64,000 nt of DNA, taken from the NCBI GenBank assembly GCA_027214345.1, contig JAPWHR010000013.1, positions 117,769 to 181,768 of the forward strand. The letters run 5' to 3'. Positions 17,047 through 25,886 of this stretch are shown piece after piece (position 1 is the stretch's first letter; every line of letters begins with the position of its first letter). Below the pieces are notes generated by a model. That model searched no databases and was not told the DNA's origin. It saw nothing but the letters and a program-made list of their open reading frames with translations. The stretch comes from Comamonadaceae bacterium G21597-S1. GTDB taxonomy: Bacteria > Pseudomonadota > Gammaproteobacteria > Burkholderiales > Burkholderiaceae_C. The position numbers were made by a program, and so were the translations under genes.

Positions 17047-18510
17047 CTATCGGTCTGCTTCGCGCAAAGGCTGCGCATCGGCGTGCGCGCGGGCATGCAT
17101 GCGCGCACGCCACCCCCGTGCCAATACCATCACATTGGCGGGCAGCGACTGCCCGACTTTCAGGCACGGCCCGATCAAGGTGTCGTCGCCCACCTGCAGC
17201 GGCCCCATCAGCACCGCATGCACGCCCACGCTGACCCGCTCGCCCAGATGCGGGCCCCGGTCCGCCGGTGCCAACGGCACGGGGCCGGACGGGCAGCACA
17301 CGGCCATCGAATACAGCGTGAGTTGCGCTCCGGCGTGACCGACGAACACCAGCCCGGCCGGATGCGGAAGCAGGCAACCCGGCCCGATGCAGCTGTCGGC
17401 CGAGATGTGCACCCGATGCACCAGCGCGTTGGCACGCACGACGGCGCCGGCCAGACGAGGCCAGCCGGCCACCTGCAGTCGGTGCGCGATCCGGTAGAAC
17501 AGCAGGCACAGCAGTTGCGGCGTCAGCAGTGCGCCGGTGCGGCTCCTGAGCGTGTCGCCGACCGCCTGATTCTCCGGCGACTTGTTGAGGAAACGGGTCA
17601 CGTCGGCGTGCACGGCGCGCCACACCGGCGACCAGCCGTGTTCGCGCCGGCACACGCAGACCAGGCGCGGGCCGCTGACCAGATTTCCCTCCGCGCTGCG
17701 CGCTACGGGGCTGTTCGCCTTGGGAGCGGCCCGGCGGCTCACTGGAATTCCCTCCGCGCTTCGCGCTGCGGGGCTGTTCGCCTTGGGAGCGGCCCGGCGG
17801 CTCACTGCAATTCCCTCCGCGCTGCGCGCTACGGGGCTGTTCGCCTTGGGAGCGGCCCGGCGGCTCACTGAAATTCCCTCCGCGCTGCGCGCTGCGGGAC
17901 TGTTCGCCTTGGGAGCGGCCCGGCGGCTCACGGACGACTCTCCGGCCGGCGCCGCGGCCCGCTCGGTGATGGTCGGTGGTGGCCACCGGACATCGGTGTC
18001 GTCGGGTACGTCACTGGCCACCGGCAGCCCGGTGCGGATGCGAGCCCGGTCACCCACGCGCACCGGGCCCATGACGCCGCTGCGCGCCTCGATCCAGACA
18101 TCGTCGCCGAGCCAGGGCAGTCCCGGGCCGGCACCGACATCCTCGCGCCGGCCGAGTTCGCCGCCCAGGCCCGAGCCGGCCATCACCGTGAGATTGCGCC
18201 CGGCCCGGCCGGCGATCGCGACTCCCATGGGGTTGGGAATCAGCAGGCCGGCCCCAAGGTCGGCCGGTGCGCTGATGTCGGCGCCGCTGGCCATGGTATT
18301 GAGATGCCACCACAGCCGGGCCAGCCAGCGGTGGCCGCGCCGGTGGCAGTGGTGCGACAGCCGGTGCAGCAATACGCAGACGAAGGCCGGATGCAGGTAG
18401 ACGCCGATGCCGTCCGCCTCGGGCGCGCAGTACTGGCGCACGCGCGCGCGGTCGGCCCGCAGCCGTTGCCGCGTTTGCGACCAAGTCCACGGCGGCGCAT
18501 CGTCGCTCAT
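17047..18510 (-). CDS. Two-domain hexapeptide acyltransferase joined by a repeat linker
   Basis: This single 487-aa frame holds two serine-acetyltransferase-like left-handed beta-helix domains. Domain 1 (about 1-193; HRLSHHCHRRGHRWLARL, GADISAPADLGAGLLIPNP) is a paralogue of the gene at 12936. Domain 2 (about 277-487; LLCLLFYRIAHRLQVAG, ISADSCIGPGCLLPHPAG) keeps a His where domain 1 has Asn. Residues 194-276 are four copies of a 21-residue unit encoded by a 63-bp DNA repeat (17685-17932). Each unit contains GGAGGG and an in-frame GTG (17931, 17868, 17805, 17742), so domain 2 may also be made separately. The ATG at 18510 follows the FkbM gene after 1 bp. This may be an accidental fusion of two genes by repeat insertion, or one protein. 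Confidence 0.7.
   Translation of the reverse strand: MSDDAPPWTWSQTRQRLRADRARVRQYCAPEADGIGVYLHPAFVCVLLHRLSHHCHRRGHRWLARLWWHLNTMASGADISAPADLGAGLLIPNPMGVAIAGRAGRNLTVMAGSGLGGELGRREDVGAGPGLPWLGDDVWIEARSGVMGPVRVGDRARIRTGLPVASDVPDDTDVRWPPPTITERAAAPAGESSVSRRAAPKANSPAARSAEGISVSRRAAPKANSPVARSAEGIAVSRRAAPKANSPAARSAEGIPVSRRAAPKANSPVARSAEGNLVSGPRLVCVCRREHGWSPVWRAVHADVTRFLNKSPENQAVGDTLRSRTGALLTPQLLCLLFYRIAHRLQVAGWPRLAGAVVRANALVHRVHISADSCIGPGCLLPHPAGLVFVGHAGAQLTLYSMAVCCPSGPVPLAPADRGPHLGERVSVGVHAVLMGPLQVGDDTLIGPCLKVGQSLPANVMVLARGWRARMHARAHADAQPLREADR
17685..17932 (-). repeat. Four tandem 63-bp repeats inside the acyltransferase frame
   Basis: There are four near-identical units, landmark 'ccctccgcgct', with a period of 63 bp, so every reading frame stays in register across the array. 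On the minus strand each unit starts GTGAGCCGCCGGGCCGCTCC and ends GCGCGGAGGG plus seven bases (AATTCCA-like). The ribosome-binding site of one unit therefore precedes the GTG of the next. The encoded peptide is V-SRRAAPKANSP-(A/V)-ARSAEG. It is related to the 62-bp pair at 9750-9866. No flanking target-site duplication was recognised. Confidence 0.9.
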
Positions 18511-18511
18511 G

Positions 18512-19330
18512 TCATGCGCCGCGCGCACAGGACAGGGCTTGCAGCAGGTCGGCCCGATCCTCGCGGCACGCCAGGTAGTTCGGTCCGCGGAAATCCTCGT
18601 CGGCCAGGGTATAGGCGCGCCATTCGACACCGTCCGGATACAACTTGCCGACCCGGTATCCGTACGACTGGAACAAGGCATGGAAGTCGGACAGCAGGAA
18701 GTGGCTGATGATGTTGACACGGCCATATTCGAACTGCACCAGGTCGACCGCGCGCTCGCGCAACAGGCGCTCGAAGCCGCGCAACACCTTGTCCTCCATG
18801 CCTTCGACATCGATCTTCAGCAGATCGACATGCGACACGCCCAGCTGCTCCAGGAAGTCGTCGCCACGCACCACCCGGGCGCGCAAGGCCTGCGACGCAT
18901 ACGGATGCGGATAGTCGGTCACCGTGGTCAGCGCCGGGGCCTGGTCGTAATGGTGCAGGGTGACCTCGCCGGGCGCATCCGACAGGCCCAGGTTGTGCAG
19001 CTGCACACGCGCGCGTCCGGCCAGGCGGGACCGCAGCGTCTCGAACGTGGGTGGGGAGATCTCGAACGCGTGCAGTTGCGCCTGCGCGCAACAGGCATGC
19101 GCGGCCAGCGACCAGTCCCCGACATTGGCGCCGGCATCGACGATCACGCGCGGCTCGAACGGGGCCAGTCGGCGCAGCACCAGGGCCTCGCCGTTGCTGT
19201 CGAGTTCGTAGTCCAGATTGGCCTGCCAGTCCAGGATGTGGCGACTCAGGCCGGCGGCGCGCCGGACCAGCCAGGCATGGCGGTGGCGGGCGACCCAGCG
19301 GCCGACGGCCTGCAGGAGTGCGTGTTTCAT
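18512..19330 (-). CDS. FkbM family methyltransferase
   Basis: This 272-aa S-adenosylmethionine-dependent methyltransferase belongs to the FkbM family, which O-methylates sugars or polyketides. The SAM-binding motif I is VIVDAGANVGDWSL (about 62-75), followed by AFEISPPTFETL and the family block LLKIDVEGMEDKVLRGFERL. The ATG at 19330 overlaps the stop of the upstream glycosyltransferase (ATGA). The position in the operon suggests sugar O-methylation of the polysaccharide repeat; the acceptor is unknown. Confidence 0.88.
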   Translation of the reverse strand: MKHALLQAVGRWVARHRHAWLVRRAAGLSRHILDWQANLDYELDSNGEALVLRRLAPFEPRVIVDAGANVGDWSLAAHACCAQAQLHAFEISPPTFETLRSRLAGRARVQLHNLGLSDAPGEVTLHHYDQAPALTTVTDYPHPYASQALRARVVRGDDFLEQLGVSHVDLLKIDVEGMEDKVLRGFERLLRERAVDLVQFEYGRVNIISHFLLSDFHALFQSYGYRVGKLYPDGVEWRAYTLADEDFRGPNYLACREDRADLLQALSCARGA

Positions 19331-20523
19331 GGTGTGTGCCCTGGGCTCGGTGGGGTTGCGCAGATAGGCTGCGTTCGGCTCGCGCCATCAATCGTATGCC
19401 GGTACAGGGCCGCGTAGTCCTGCGCGAGCGCGCGCCAGTCGAACCGCGCCCGCACCCGGGCCAGGTCGGGTCGCGGACGATCGGCCGGCGCAAGGCGACG
19501 CCATACGCGCAGGCAGTCGGCCAGCGCGCCCGGCTGCGCCATGTCCACCGTCTGCCCATCGTCACCGACCAGCCAGCGAAAGTGCGGGCTGTCGTGGACC
19601 AGCACGGGCAGGCCGCTGCACATGGCCTCGACGATGACCAGTCCGAACGACTCTTCCAGCGCGCCATGCACCAGCAGGTCGGCCAGCTGGTACAGCTCCG
19701 CCACCTCGTCCGTGCCCACGTGGCTGACCCGGCAACGGGCGCCCAGTCGGCTGTGCGCCAGCGCGTCGATCTCGGCTTCCTCGGGATGGCCGTCGATCCA
19801 CAACAGCAGTTCGTCGGGGGGTGTCGACGGCAACAGCCGGGCCACCTCCTCGATCACGTGGTCGACCCGCTTGTGCTTGCGCATGCGCGCGCTGACCACC
19901 AGGACGACCAGGCACTGCGGCGCCACGCCATGGCGCTGGCGAAGGCGTTCGCGCGCCTGCGGCTCCAACGGCGGGAAACGCTCGCCGTGAACACCGCAGG
20001 GCACCAGCGTCATGTGCGACGCCGGCACGCCGGCCGCGATGGCGGCCGCCATCGCGGCCTGCCCGACATGGTGGATGTGCGAGGCCGACGGGTAATACGA
20101 GGCAGGCATCAGGCTGCCTTCCGTGAACAGCAACGGCGTTCGCATCAGGCCGAGTCCGCGCAAGCGGCCCAGCACCGCGGCCAGCGGCGGATCGATGCAG
20201 TGGATCAGTTCGAAGCGCCCGGCCCACAGCGCCGGAATCAGGCAGATCGCATAGGCCAGGCAATCCCGGTGGTACGTGGTGCGCCCCCACCAGCGGCCCG
20301 GCAAGCGGCGCACCAGCGCAGTGACCAGGCGCAACCCGGCGGGCACCCGCTCGTGCGCGCCGCTGTCGCCGCCGCTCTTGAACAAGGTGAGCGCGACCGG
20401 GCCTTGCAGCACATCGAACAGGTCGGAGAAATAACGCTCGAATCCGCGCTGCACCCGTCCGATGCCGACCGAGATCAGCGCCACGCGCGGCGCCGGGTGC
20501 CCGGTTGCGGGCCGGCTGCTCAT
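19327..20523 (-). CDS. Family 4 glycosyltransferase
   Basis: This 398-aa GT4 (GT-B) glycosyltransferase has an N-terminal domain with RVALISVGIGRVQRGFERYF and FELIHCIDPPLAAVLGRL, and a C-terminal donor domain with VVSARMRKHKRVDHVI and the E-x7-E motif in EESFGLVIVEAMCSG. It is a paralogue of the gene at 25887-27005, sharing the RGFERYF/RGYERFF and IDPPLA motifs. The ATG at 20523 overlaps the flippase stop (ATGA), and its own stop overlaps the FkbM start. The reading frame extends far upstream inside the flippase gene; that part is ignored. Confidence 0.88.
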   Translation of the reverse strand: MSSRPATGHPAPRVALISVGIGRVQRGFERYFSDLFDVLQGPVALTLFKSGGDSGAHERVPAGLRLVTALVRRLPGRWWGRTTYHRDCLAYAICLIPALWAGRFELIHCIDPPLAAVLGRLRGLGLMRTPLLFTEGSLMPASYYPSASHIHHVGQAAMAAAIAAGVPASHMTLVPCGVHGERFPPLEPQARERLRQRHGVAPQCLVVLVVSARMRKHKRVDHVIEEVARLLPSTPPDELLLWIDGHPEEAEIDALAHSRLGARCRVSHVGTDEVAELYQLADLLVHGALEESFGLVIVEAMCSGLPVLVHDSPHFRWLVGDDGQTVDMAQPGALADCLRVWRRLAPADRPRPDLARVRARFDWRALAQDYAALYRHTIDGASRTQPICATPPSPGHTP

Positions 20524-21956
20524 GGCCGGCGCGTCGCCAGCAGCGCGGCGATGCGGGGACGGCTGACGACGCCGAAGGCAAGCGAAAGCAGCAGGTACAA
20601 CACGGCGGCAACGGCGGCCGAGACGAGACCGCCGCCGTCGCCCATGGTGTGGCCCAGGCCGGCGCTCAGGACCATGACGCCGGCGATGCGCAGCGGCATG
20701 TCCCATTCGCCGCGCCACGACGAGGTCTTGCGTAGCAGTCGCACGGTGGGCACGGCGGCGAACAACAGCTCGACCGTGACGGCGGCCGCGGCCACGCCCA
20801 GGTATCCGAACGGCCCGACCAGCAGGCCGATCAGCAGCGCCTTGATCAGCAACGCGCGGGTGATGAATCCCAGTACCTGGCGCTGGGCGTTGACGACATA
20901 CAGCGCCGGACCCAGTGTGGCGGCCACCGCCTTGACGAAGACCAGCAGCGCCAGTATGCGCATGACCGCCGCGCCGTCGGCCAGCTGCGGCCCCAGCAGG
21001 CCCATCCAGAACGACGCTCCGGCAAAGGTCACGGCCGCCGTGCCGCCGGCCACGAACAGCACCGCCTCCAGCGCCACCTGGCACGAGCGCGCGAACCGCG
21101 CCGGGTCGGCCGGCCAATAACGCGAGAGCACCGGGTACATCGTATTGCCGATCGCCGCCAGCAGCAGCAACACCGGCCACACGATGCGTTGCGCTGCCGA
21201 ATACCAGGCCAGGTCCATGGTCTGTCCCAGCTTGGACAGGAAGATCAGGTCCAGGGCCTCGTACAGCGCCACCAGGAAGCCGATCAGACCGATCGGCGCG
21301 GCCAGCCGGTAGAGTTCCCGCAACGGCTGGCGCCAGGGACCGCGCCACGTGAAGCGGCAGCGTCGCCAGGCCAGCAGGTGGCACAGCAACAGGAACAACG
21401 CGCGCGACGCCACATGGCAGGCCATCAAGGCACTCAGGCCCCCCTGCTGGTGCAAGGCCCAGGCGATCAGCGGCAGCGACAGCAGCACCGAGGTGACCTC
21501 GGCCACCATCTCGAGTTCCATCGTCAGCGTCGACTTGAACACCACGCGGTAGACACCGACCCCGGCCATGAACACCAGGCTGCAGGCGGCCCAGGCACCA
21601 GCTTGCACGATGTGCGGCGGGTATTGCAGCAGCAGCAGCACCGCCATCAAGCCGAGCATGGCCAACGGCGCCTGCAGCAGCTTGCCCAGCGCCACCAGGC
21701 GCAGCCAGTGCGCGGCATCGCCGCCGGGACGGCAGATTTCGCGCACCGCGATCTCGTTGGTGCCGAAGTCGTTGAGCCATTCGGCAATGGCCAGGATGCC
21801 CAGCAGCAGCGCGTATTCGGCAAACGTGGTGGCGCCGGCCTGCCGCACGATGATGGCGGCGATCACGAGCCGGGCCAGGCCCACCAGGACCCGCCCGACC
21901 GTCAGCGCCAGGCTGTTGCGCAACACGCTGTGAAGCAGGCTGCGTTCGCCGGTCAT
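20520..21956 (-). CDS. Polysaccharide flippase (Wzx / PST-type exporter)
   Basis: This 478-aa integral membrane protein has about 12-14 predicted hydrophobic helices and the polysaccharide biosynthesis (PST/Wzx, MOP superfamily) pattern: an N-terminal LLHSVLRNSLALTVGRVL, an acidic residue in the first helices (EYALLLGILAIAEWLNDFG) and loosely repeated halves. Wzx proteins flip lipid-linked repeat units across the inner membrane. The ATG at 21956 overlaps the stop of the polymerase gene (ATGA), and the gene's stop overlaps the next start. Together with the polymerase it defines a Wzx/Wzy-type pathway. Confidence 0.85.
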   Translation of the reverse strand: MTGERSLLHSVLRNSLALTVGRVLVGLARLVIAAIIVRQAGATTFAEYALLLGILAIAEWLNDFGTNEIAVREICRPGGDAAHWLRLVALGKLLQAPLAMLGLMAVLLLLQYPPHIVQAGAWAACSLVFMAGVGVYRVVFKSTLTMELEMVAEVTSVLLSLPLIAWALHQQGGLSALMACHVASRALFLLLCHLLAWRRCRFTWRGPWRQPLRELYRLAAPIGLIGFLVALYEALDLIFLSKLGQTMDLAWYSAAQRIVWPVLLLLAAIGNTMYPVLSRYWPADPARFARSCQVALEAVLFVAGGTAAVTFAGASFWMGLLGPQLADGAAVMRILALLVFVKAVAATLGPALYVVNAQRQVLGFITRALLIKALLIGLLVGPFGYLGVAAAAVTVELLFAAVPTVRLLRKTSSWRGEWDMPLRIAGVMVLSAGLGHTMGDGGGLVSAAVAAVLYLLLSLAFGVVSRPRIAALLATRRP

Positions 21957-23482
21957 GCCGCCCGTGGCGTGTCGGATGCCAGGCTGGCGGTCCTGGGTTC
22001 GCGCAAATGCAGATAGTGAATGGCCATGATCATCGCCGCCAGCACCCAGAACACCCGCATCACGCTGTTGATGCGCAGTGTGAAACTGAAGAATCCGTCC
22101 ACCATCAGCGCGGCGACGCCGCACAGGCAGGCCACGTTGATCATGAACAGGGTCTCGTCACGCACCTTCAGATTGCGTATCGCCACCCTCAGCAAGGAAA
22201 AAAGCAGTGCCAGGTGGACGACCAGGCCGATGTACCCCGTCTCCGCGGTCCACAAAAGGTAGATGTTGTGCACGGGGGGCAGCCAGTTCTCGTAGACGTC
22301 GGCCGCCTTGCGCGGGCCGTAACGGGTATAGGGCGGGGCGACGTAGACGTAACTGTTCAGGCCATGCCCCAGCCACGGCTTGGCCGCGATGACGCCCGCG
22401 GCGGTGCGGTTGTATTCGGCGCGACCGAGGATCGCGTCGGGCTTGCTCTCGAAGATCCGGTTGATGATCGGTCCCGAGAACGCCATCAGCACGACGGCCA
22501 GCACCATGGCGGCCGCGCCGGCCGGCAGCAGCACCTTCATGCGCAGCCGGCCGTGCAGCAGCACCAGCACCACGAGCACCAGGCAGGCGACGGCAAAACT
22601 CAGCCAGCCCGAGCGCGACAGGCTGGCCATCAGCGCCGCGGATCCGAGCGCCGCGGCCAGCATGCACATCGCCTTCATCGGTCCGCCCTTCTTGAGCAGG
22701 AAGACCGACAGGCTCATCGGCAACAGGGCCGCGAGATAGGCACCGAAGATGTTGGGGTGGTTGAGGAAGGCGCCCACCCGGAACACGGCCTCGGCGCGCA
22801 CCGAATCCGCGGCCAGCTGGTCCGTCGTGCCGGCCCCGGTCTCGCCCAGGATGTCCAGGCCCAGGTGCTGGCGGGTGGCGTACTGGTACATGCCGACCAT
22901 GGCCTGCAGCAACACCCCCAGCGACAGGCCCGCCGCGCAGTGCAACAGGCGCTGCGGGGTTCCGAGTTCGTTGCACACCACGATGAACAGCAACGTCACC
23001 TTGAGCATGCGGACCACTTCGTGCGCCGCAGTGAGCCGGTAGGTGCCCCACAACATCGCGGCAACCCCGAAACCGGCGATGACGAGCCAGATGTAGGTGA
23101 TCTTGGGTATGCGCAGTCCGCCCAGGCGGCCTGTGGCGAGATCGCGCACGATGTAGGCCAGCAACACGATCAGGAAGACGTCGCTGAACTCGACGCGCAG
23201 CGAGGTCTCGCCGCCCATCTTGGCGATGATCGGCCCGAAACGCTTGCTCAGGTCGAACGGCACGGCCAACATCAGCCCGTACAGGCTGAACAGGCGCGGA
23301 TTGCCCGACACGATCGCGCCGGCCAGGAACATGCATCCGGCCATGGCGGCACCGATGACCTTGACGCTGCCTGAGCCGGCCACCACGAGCACGGCCAGCG
23401 CCGCCACCATCGCGGCGCCCAGCGTCACCAGGGCGGATCGTGTGTCGCCGGTGTTGCGCAGGAATTGCAAGGTGCTGCGCAT
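21953..23482 (-). CDS. O-antigen ligase / Wzy-like polysaccharide polymerase
   Basis: This 509-aa multi-pass membrane protein has about 10-12 hydrophobic helices and the O-antigen ligase/polymerase (Wzy_C) pattern. The large periplasmic loop carries FLNHPNIFGAYLAALLPMSL and the hallmark AAKPWLGHGLNSY followed by PPVHNIYLLWTAETGYIG. In exopolysaccharide loci such proteins polymerise flipped repeat units. ATG 23482 begins MRSTLQFLRNTG. The 4-bp overlap with the flippase gene ties them into one unit. Ligase and polymerase cannot be told apart by sequence here; context favours polymerase. Confidence 0.85.
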   Translation of the reverse strand: MRSTLQFLRNTGDTRSALVTLGAAMVAALAVLVVAGSGSVKVIGAAMAGCMFLAGAIVSGNPRLFSLYGLMLAVPFDLSKRFGPIIAKMGGETSLRVEFSDVFLIVLLAYIVRDLATGRLGGLRIPKITYIWLVIAGFGVAAMLWGTYRLTAAHEVVRMLKVTLLFIVVCNELGTPQRLLHCAAGLSLGVLLQAMVGMYQYATRQHLGLDILGETGAGTTDQLAADSVRAEAVFRVGAFLNHPNIFGAYLAALLPMSLSVFLLKKGGPMKAMCMLAAALGSAALMASLSRSGWLSFAVACLVLVVLVLLHGRLRMKVLLPAGAAAMVLAVVLMAFSGPIINRIFESKPDAILGRAEYNRTAAGVIAAKPWLGHGLNSYVYVAPPYTRYGPRKAADVYENWLPPVHNIYLLWTAETGYIGLVVHLALLFSLLRVAIRNLKVRDETLFMINVACLCGVAALMVDGFFSFTLRINSVMRVFWVLAAMIMAIHYLHLREPRTASLASDTPRAA

Positions 23483-23524
23483 GGCGTGAACGGTCCCCGT
23501 TGGCGCTGGACGCGGCGACGGGCC

Positions 23525-24202
23525 TCAGGCCTGCGGGGAACGCCCGTCGACCATGACGACACCGACGTGACGTGCCTTGCAAAAACGCACCGCCTTCTGG
23601 GCGGCGTCGAGGTCGGCGACCAGGGTCTCGTTCTCCACCGGCATCAGCAGCACGGTGCCGACATGGGGGGTGGCGGCCAGTGCGGCGGTGTCGTGCAGGA
23701 CCGACCCTCCCGAGAGCACGACGAAGTCATGTTTTTGCAGCACCCGCTCCAGCAGACCGGGAATGGCCTGCTGGTGCCGTCCCATGGCTTCGGTGGGCAT
23801 GGTGCCGGCCGGCAGGAACTGCACGCCCTTGTGGGAGGTCGGCAACACCCAGTCGTTCGGATCGCGTTCGGGCCGACTCAACAGATCGAAGTATCCCTGC
23901 TGGTTCTCGCAGCCCAGGATGCGGGACAGTTCGCGATCCTTGCCGCTGGCATCGACCAGCAACACGCTCTGGCCCAGTTCCTCGGCCAGGCAATAGGCCA
24001 GGCAGGGGCAGGCATGGGCCGCCAGTGCGGAGCGGTTGGGTGTCGCCAGCAGGATCGAGCGGGGCGACTGCGCGGTCGTCAGCTCGTGCTGCAATTGAAT
24101 GGCCAGTCGACGGTACGGCGGCGCGCCGGCGTCAATCGAGATCGAGCCGCCGACGGGATGCCACCATTGGGCATGGCGTTCCGGGGTGTTCGCAGTCGCC
24201 AT
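23525..24202 (-). CDS. CpsD/CapB-like ATPase domain protein with lost kinase motifs
   Basis: This 225-aa protein aligns by pattern with the cytoplasmic bacterial tyrosine kinase partner (CpsD/Wzc C-terminal/EpsG type): APPYRRLAIQLQ, SPRSILLATP, SVLLVDASG, FDLLSRP, GVQFLPAGTMP, HDFVVLSGG and LMPVENETLVADL. The catalytic parts are degraded. The Walker A region reads TPNRSALAAHAC without the GKS/T lysine, Walker A' is LLVDAS rather than LLIDAD, and Walker B is VVLSGG with no Asp. The Tyr-rich tail is also absent. It follows the GumC-like gene with a one-base TGATG overlap, as true kinases do. It may be a structural, non-catalytic regulator of chain length. Confidence 0.75.
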   Translation of the reverse strand: MATANTPERHAQWWHPVGGSISIDAGAPPYRRLAIQLQHELTTAQSPRSILLATPNRSALAAHACPCLAYCLAEELGQSVLLVDASGKDRELSRILGCENQQGYFDLLSRPERDPNDWVLPTSHKGVQFLPAGTMPTEAMGRHQQAIPGLLERVLQKHDFVVLSGGSVLHDTAALAATPHVGTVLLMPVENETLVADLDAAQKAVRFCKARHVGVVMVDGRSPQA

Positions 24203-25836
24203 CAGTGCCCCCTGTCAGCCGGGGTCCCGGCGCGGGCCCCTTCGTAGGCCGTCACGCTGAGCGGTTGCCAGTCGGTGGCCGCGGTGACGACGCCATAGAC
24301 CAGCGCATCGCCGCCACGGCGGCCCCAGAAGCCGCGTCGTACCCGACCGGCAGCAAACCGCTTGATCTGGGCCGCGGCGATGCCGAGCATCAGACCCACC
24401 ACCACCGCCGCCGGCAGCAGCAGCTTGGGTTTGGGCCAGGACTTCTCGGACGGCGTCGTCGCATAGTCGACGATACGGATGCTCGGGATCGCGGCACGTG
24501 TCGTGACGGCCGATACGGTCGCCTGTGCCCGCTTGATCGCCAGCTGGTTGTATTTCTCCGTGGCCAGGGTCAGTTCGCGGTCGAACTCGCGCAGCTTGCT
24601 CTGCAGCGCCGGCACATGGGCCACCCGGGCGCGCAGCCGCGAGGCCGCGGTCTCCATGGCGACGAGACTGGCCTTGGCCGAGGCCAGTTCGGCCCGCATG
24701 TTGTTCGCGGTGGCGGCCATGTTCTGCTGCGTCGTGTTGAGGCTCACGGTATTGGCCTTCTCGACCTTCTCCGCGGTACCGGCCAGCATCGCATCGATCT
24801 GGGCCAGGTTGTCGCGCAGCTCGGCCATCTCGGGCGAATCCTCGCGATAGCGGTTGCGCATCGTCAGCATGGTCGTCTGCAGGTCGAGCCGCTTGACGCG
24901 CAGGCTCTCGCGGATGGCGTCGGCCTCGTAGACGGTGGCTGTCTTCTGGGTCGCCGGCTCGACGGCCAACTGCCGTTTCAGTTCGGCCAGCCCGGCTTCC
25001 ATCGCGGCGACCTTGACGCGCGCGGTGGCCATCATGGTGTCCATCTCGGTCAAGGCCTTGAGCTCCTGGTTCTCGCGCTGCAGATCGAAACTCAGGCCGT
25101 TCTTGTTGGCGAACTCCACCCGTTGCCGCTCGAGTTCGTGCAACTGGGCCGCGGCACGTTCGACTTCCGGATTGAGCACGTCCAGCGCCTGTTGCGCCTC
25201 TTTCTGGTAGCGCAGCGAGCGCTGTTCGAGATAGGTGTCGACGATCGCATTGGCGATTTCCGCCACGCGGCGGTTCGGGCCACGCACGACGAGGTTGCCC
25301 ACGATGGCCTCGTTGACCGGATCCAGGCGGATGCCGGAATGCATGTCGACGACGGTGCGCGCGAACTCCAGATCTTCGGGCCGGGGTGCGTCCGGGTCAG
25401 GCGGCCAGATCATGGCCTTGACGGCGCGGTAGTTCCGGCCCACCCAGGACTGCTCCCACAGATAACTCAGGTGCGAGGAGAACGGATGGTAGACGTCGTC
25501 GTAGCTCAGGTCGAGCTTGCGCACCACCTCGGCCAGCACCGGGCCCGAGGTCATCAGCTCGAGCTCGGTGCGGTGATCATCCTTGCGAAAGACGTTCCAG
25601 CCGGTGTAGAACGCGTCACGCGAGGAGTCGATGTCGCGTTCGCCCATGATGGTGGCATTGGCCTGGTAGGTGGCCGGCCAGACGACCAGGTAGACGATGA
25701 CGACCAGCACGGTCAGCGCCGTGATCGCCAGCACCAGCAGCCGGTGCAACTGGGCGGCGTCGATGATGCTGCGCACCGAGCCGCGCACGTCGAACGAGTC
25801 GGCATCGCGGCGTGGACGGGAGATGTTGTCAGACAT
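24202..25836 (-). CDS. GumC/Wzz-type polysaccharide chain-length determinant
   Basis: This 544-aa polysaccharide co-polymerase has an N-terminal membrane helix (about 33-53), a Wzz domain beginning WPATYQANATIMGERDID, long periplasmic coiled coils (about 200-420) and a second membrane helix (LLLPAAVVVGLMLGIAAAQ, about 468-488), with a cytoplasmic tail. It sets polymer length and contacts the outer-membrane export channel. The ATG at 25836 is used because the upstream in-frame codon is TTG. Unlike Wzc it has no kinase domain; that part is the next gene, itself degenerate. Confidence 0.87.
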   Translation of the reverse strand: MSDNISRPRRDADSFDVRGSVRSIIDAAQLHRLLVLAITALTVLVVIVYLVVWPATYQANATIMGERDIDSSRDAFYTGWNVFRKDDHRTELELMTSGPVLAEVVRKLDLSYDDVYHPFSSHLSYLWEQSWVGRNYRAVKAMIWPPDPDAPRPEDLEFARTVVDMHSGIRLDPVNEAIVGNLVVRGPNRRVAEIANAIVDTYLEQRSLRYQKEAQQALDVLNPEVERAAAQLHELERQRVEFANKNGLSFDLQRENQELKALTEMDTMMATARVKVAAMEAGLAELKRQLAVEPATQKTATVYEADAIRESLRVKRLDLQTTMLTMRNRYREDSPEMAELRDNLAQIDAMLAGTAEKVEKANTVSLNTTQQNMAATANNMRAELASAKASLVAMETAASRLRARVAHVPALQSKLREFDRELTLATEKYNQLAIKRAQATVSAVTTRAAIPSIRIVDYATTPSEKSWPKPKLLLPAAVVVGLMLGIAAAQIKRFAAGRVRRGFWGRRGGDALVYGVVTAATDWQPLSVTAYEGARAGTPADRGH

Positions 25837-25886
25837 TGCAGGCAAGGCCGTGGCAGCAGGGAGAGCACGTGGATTGCATACGGTTT

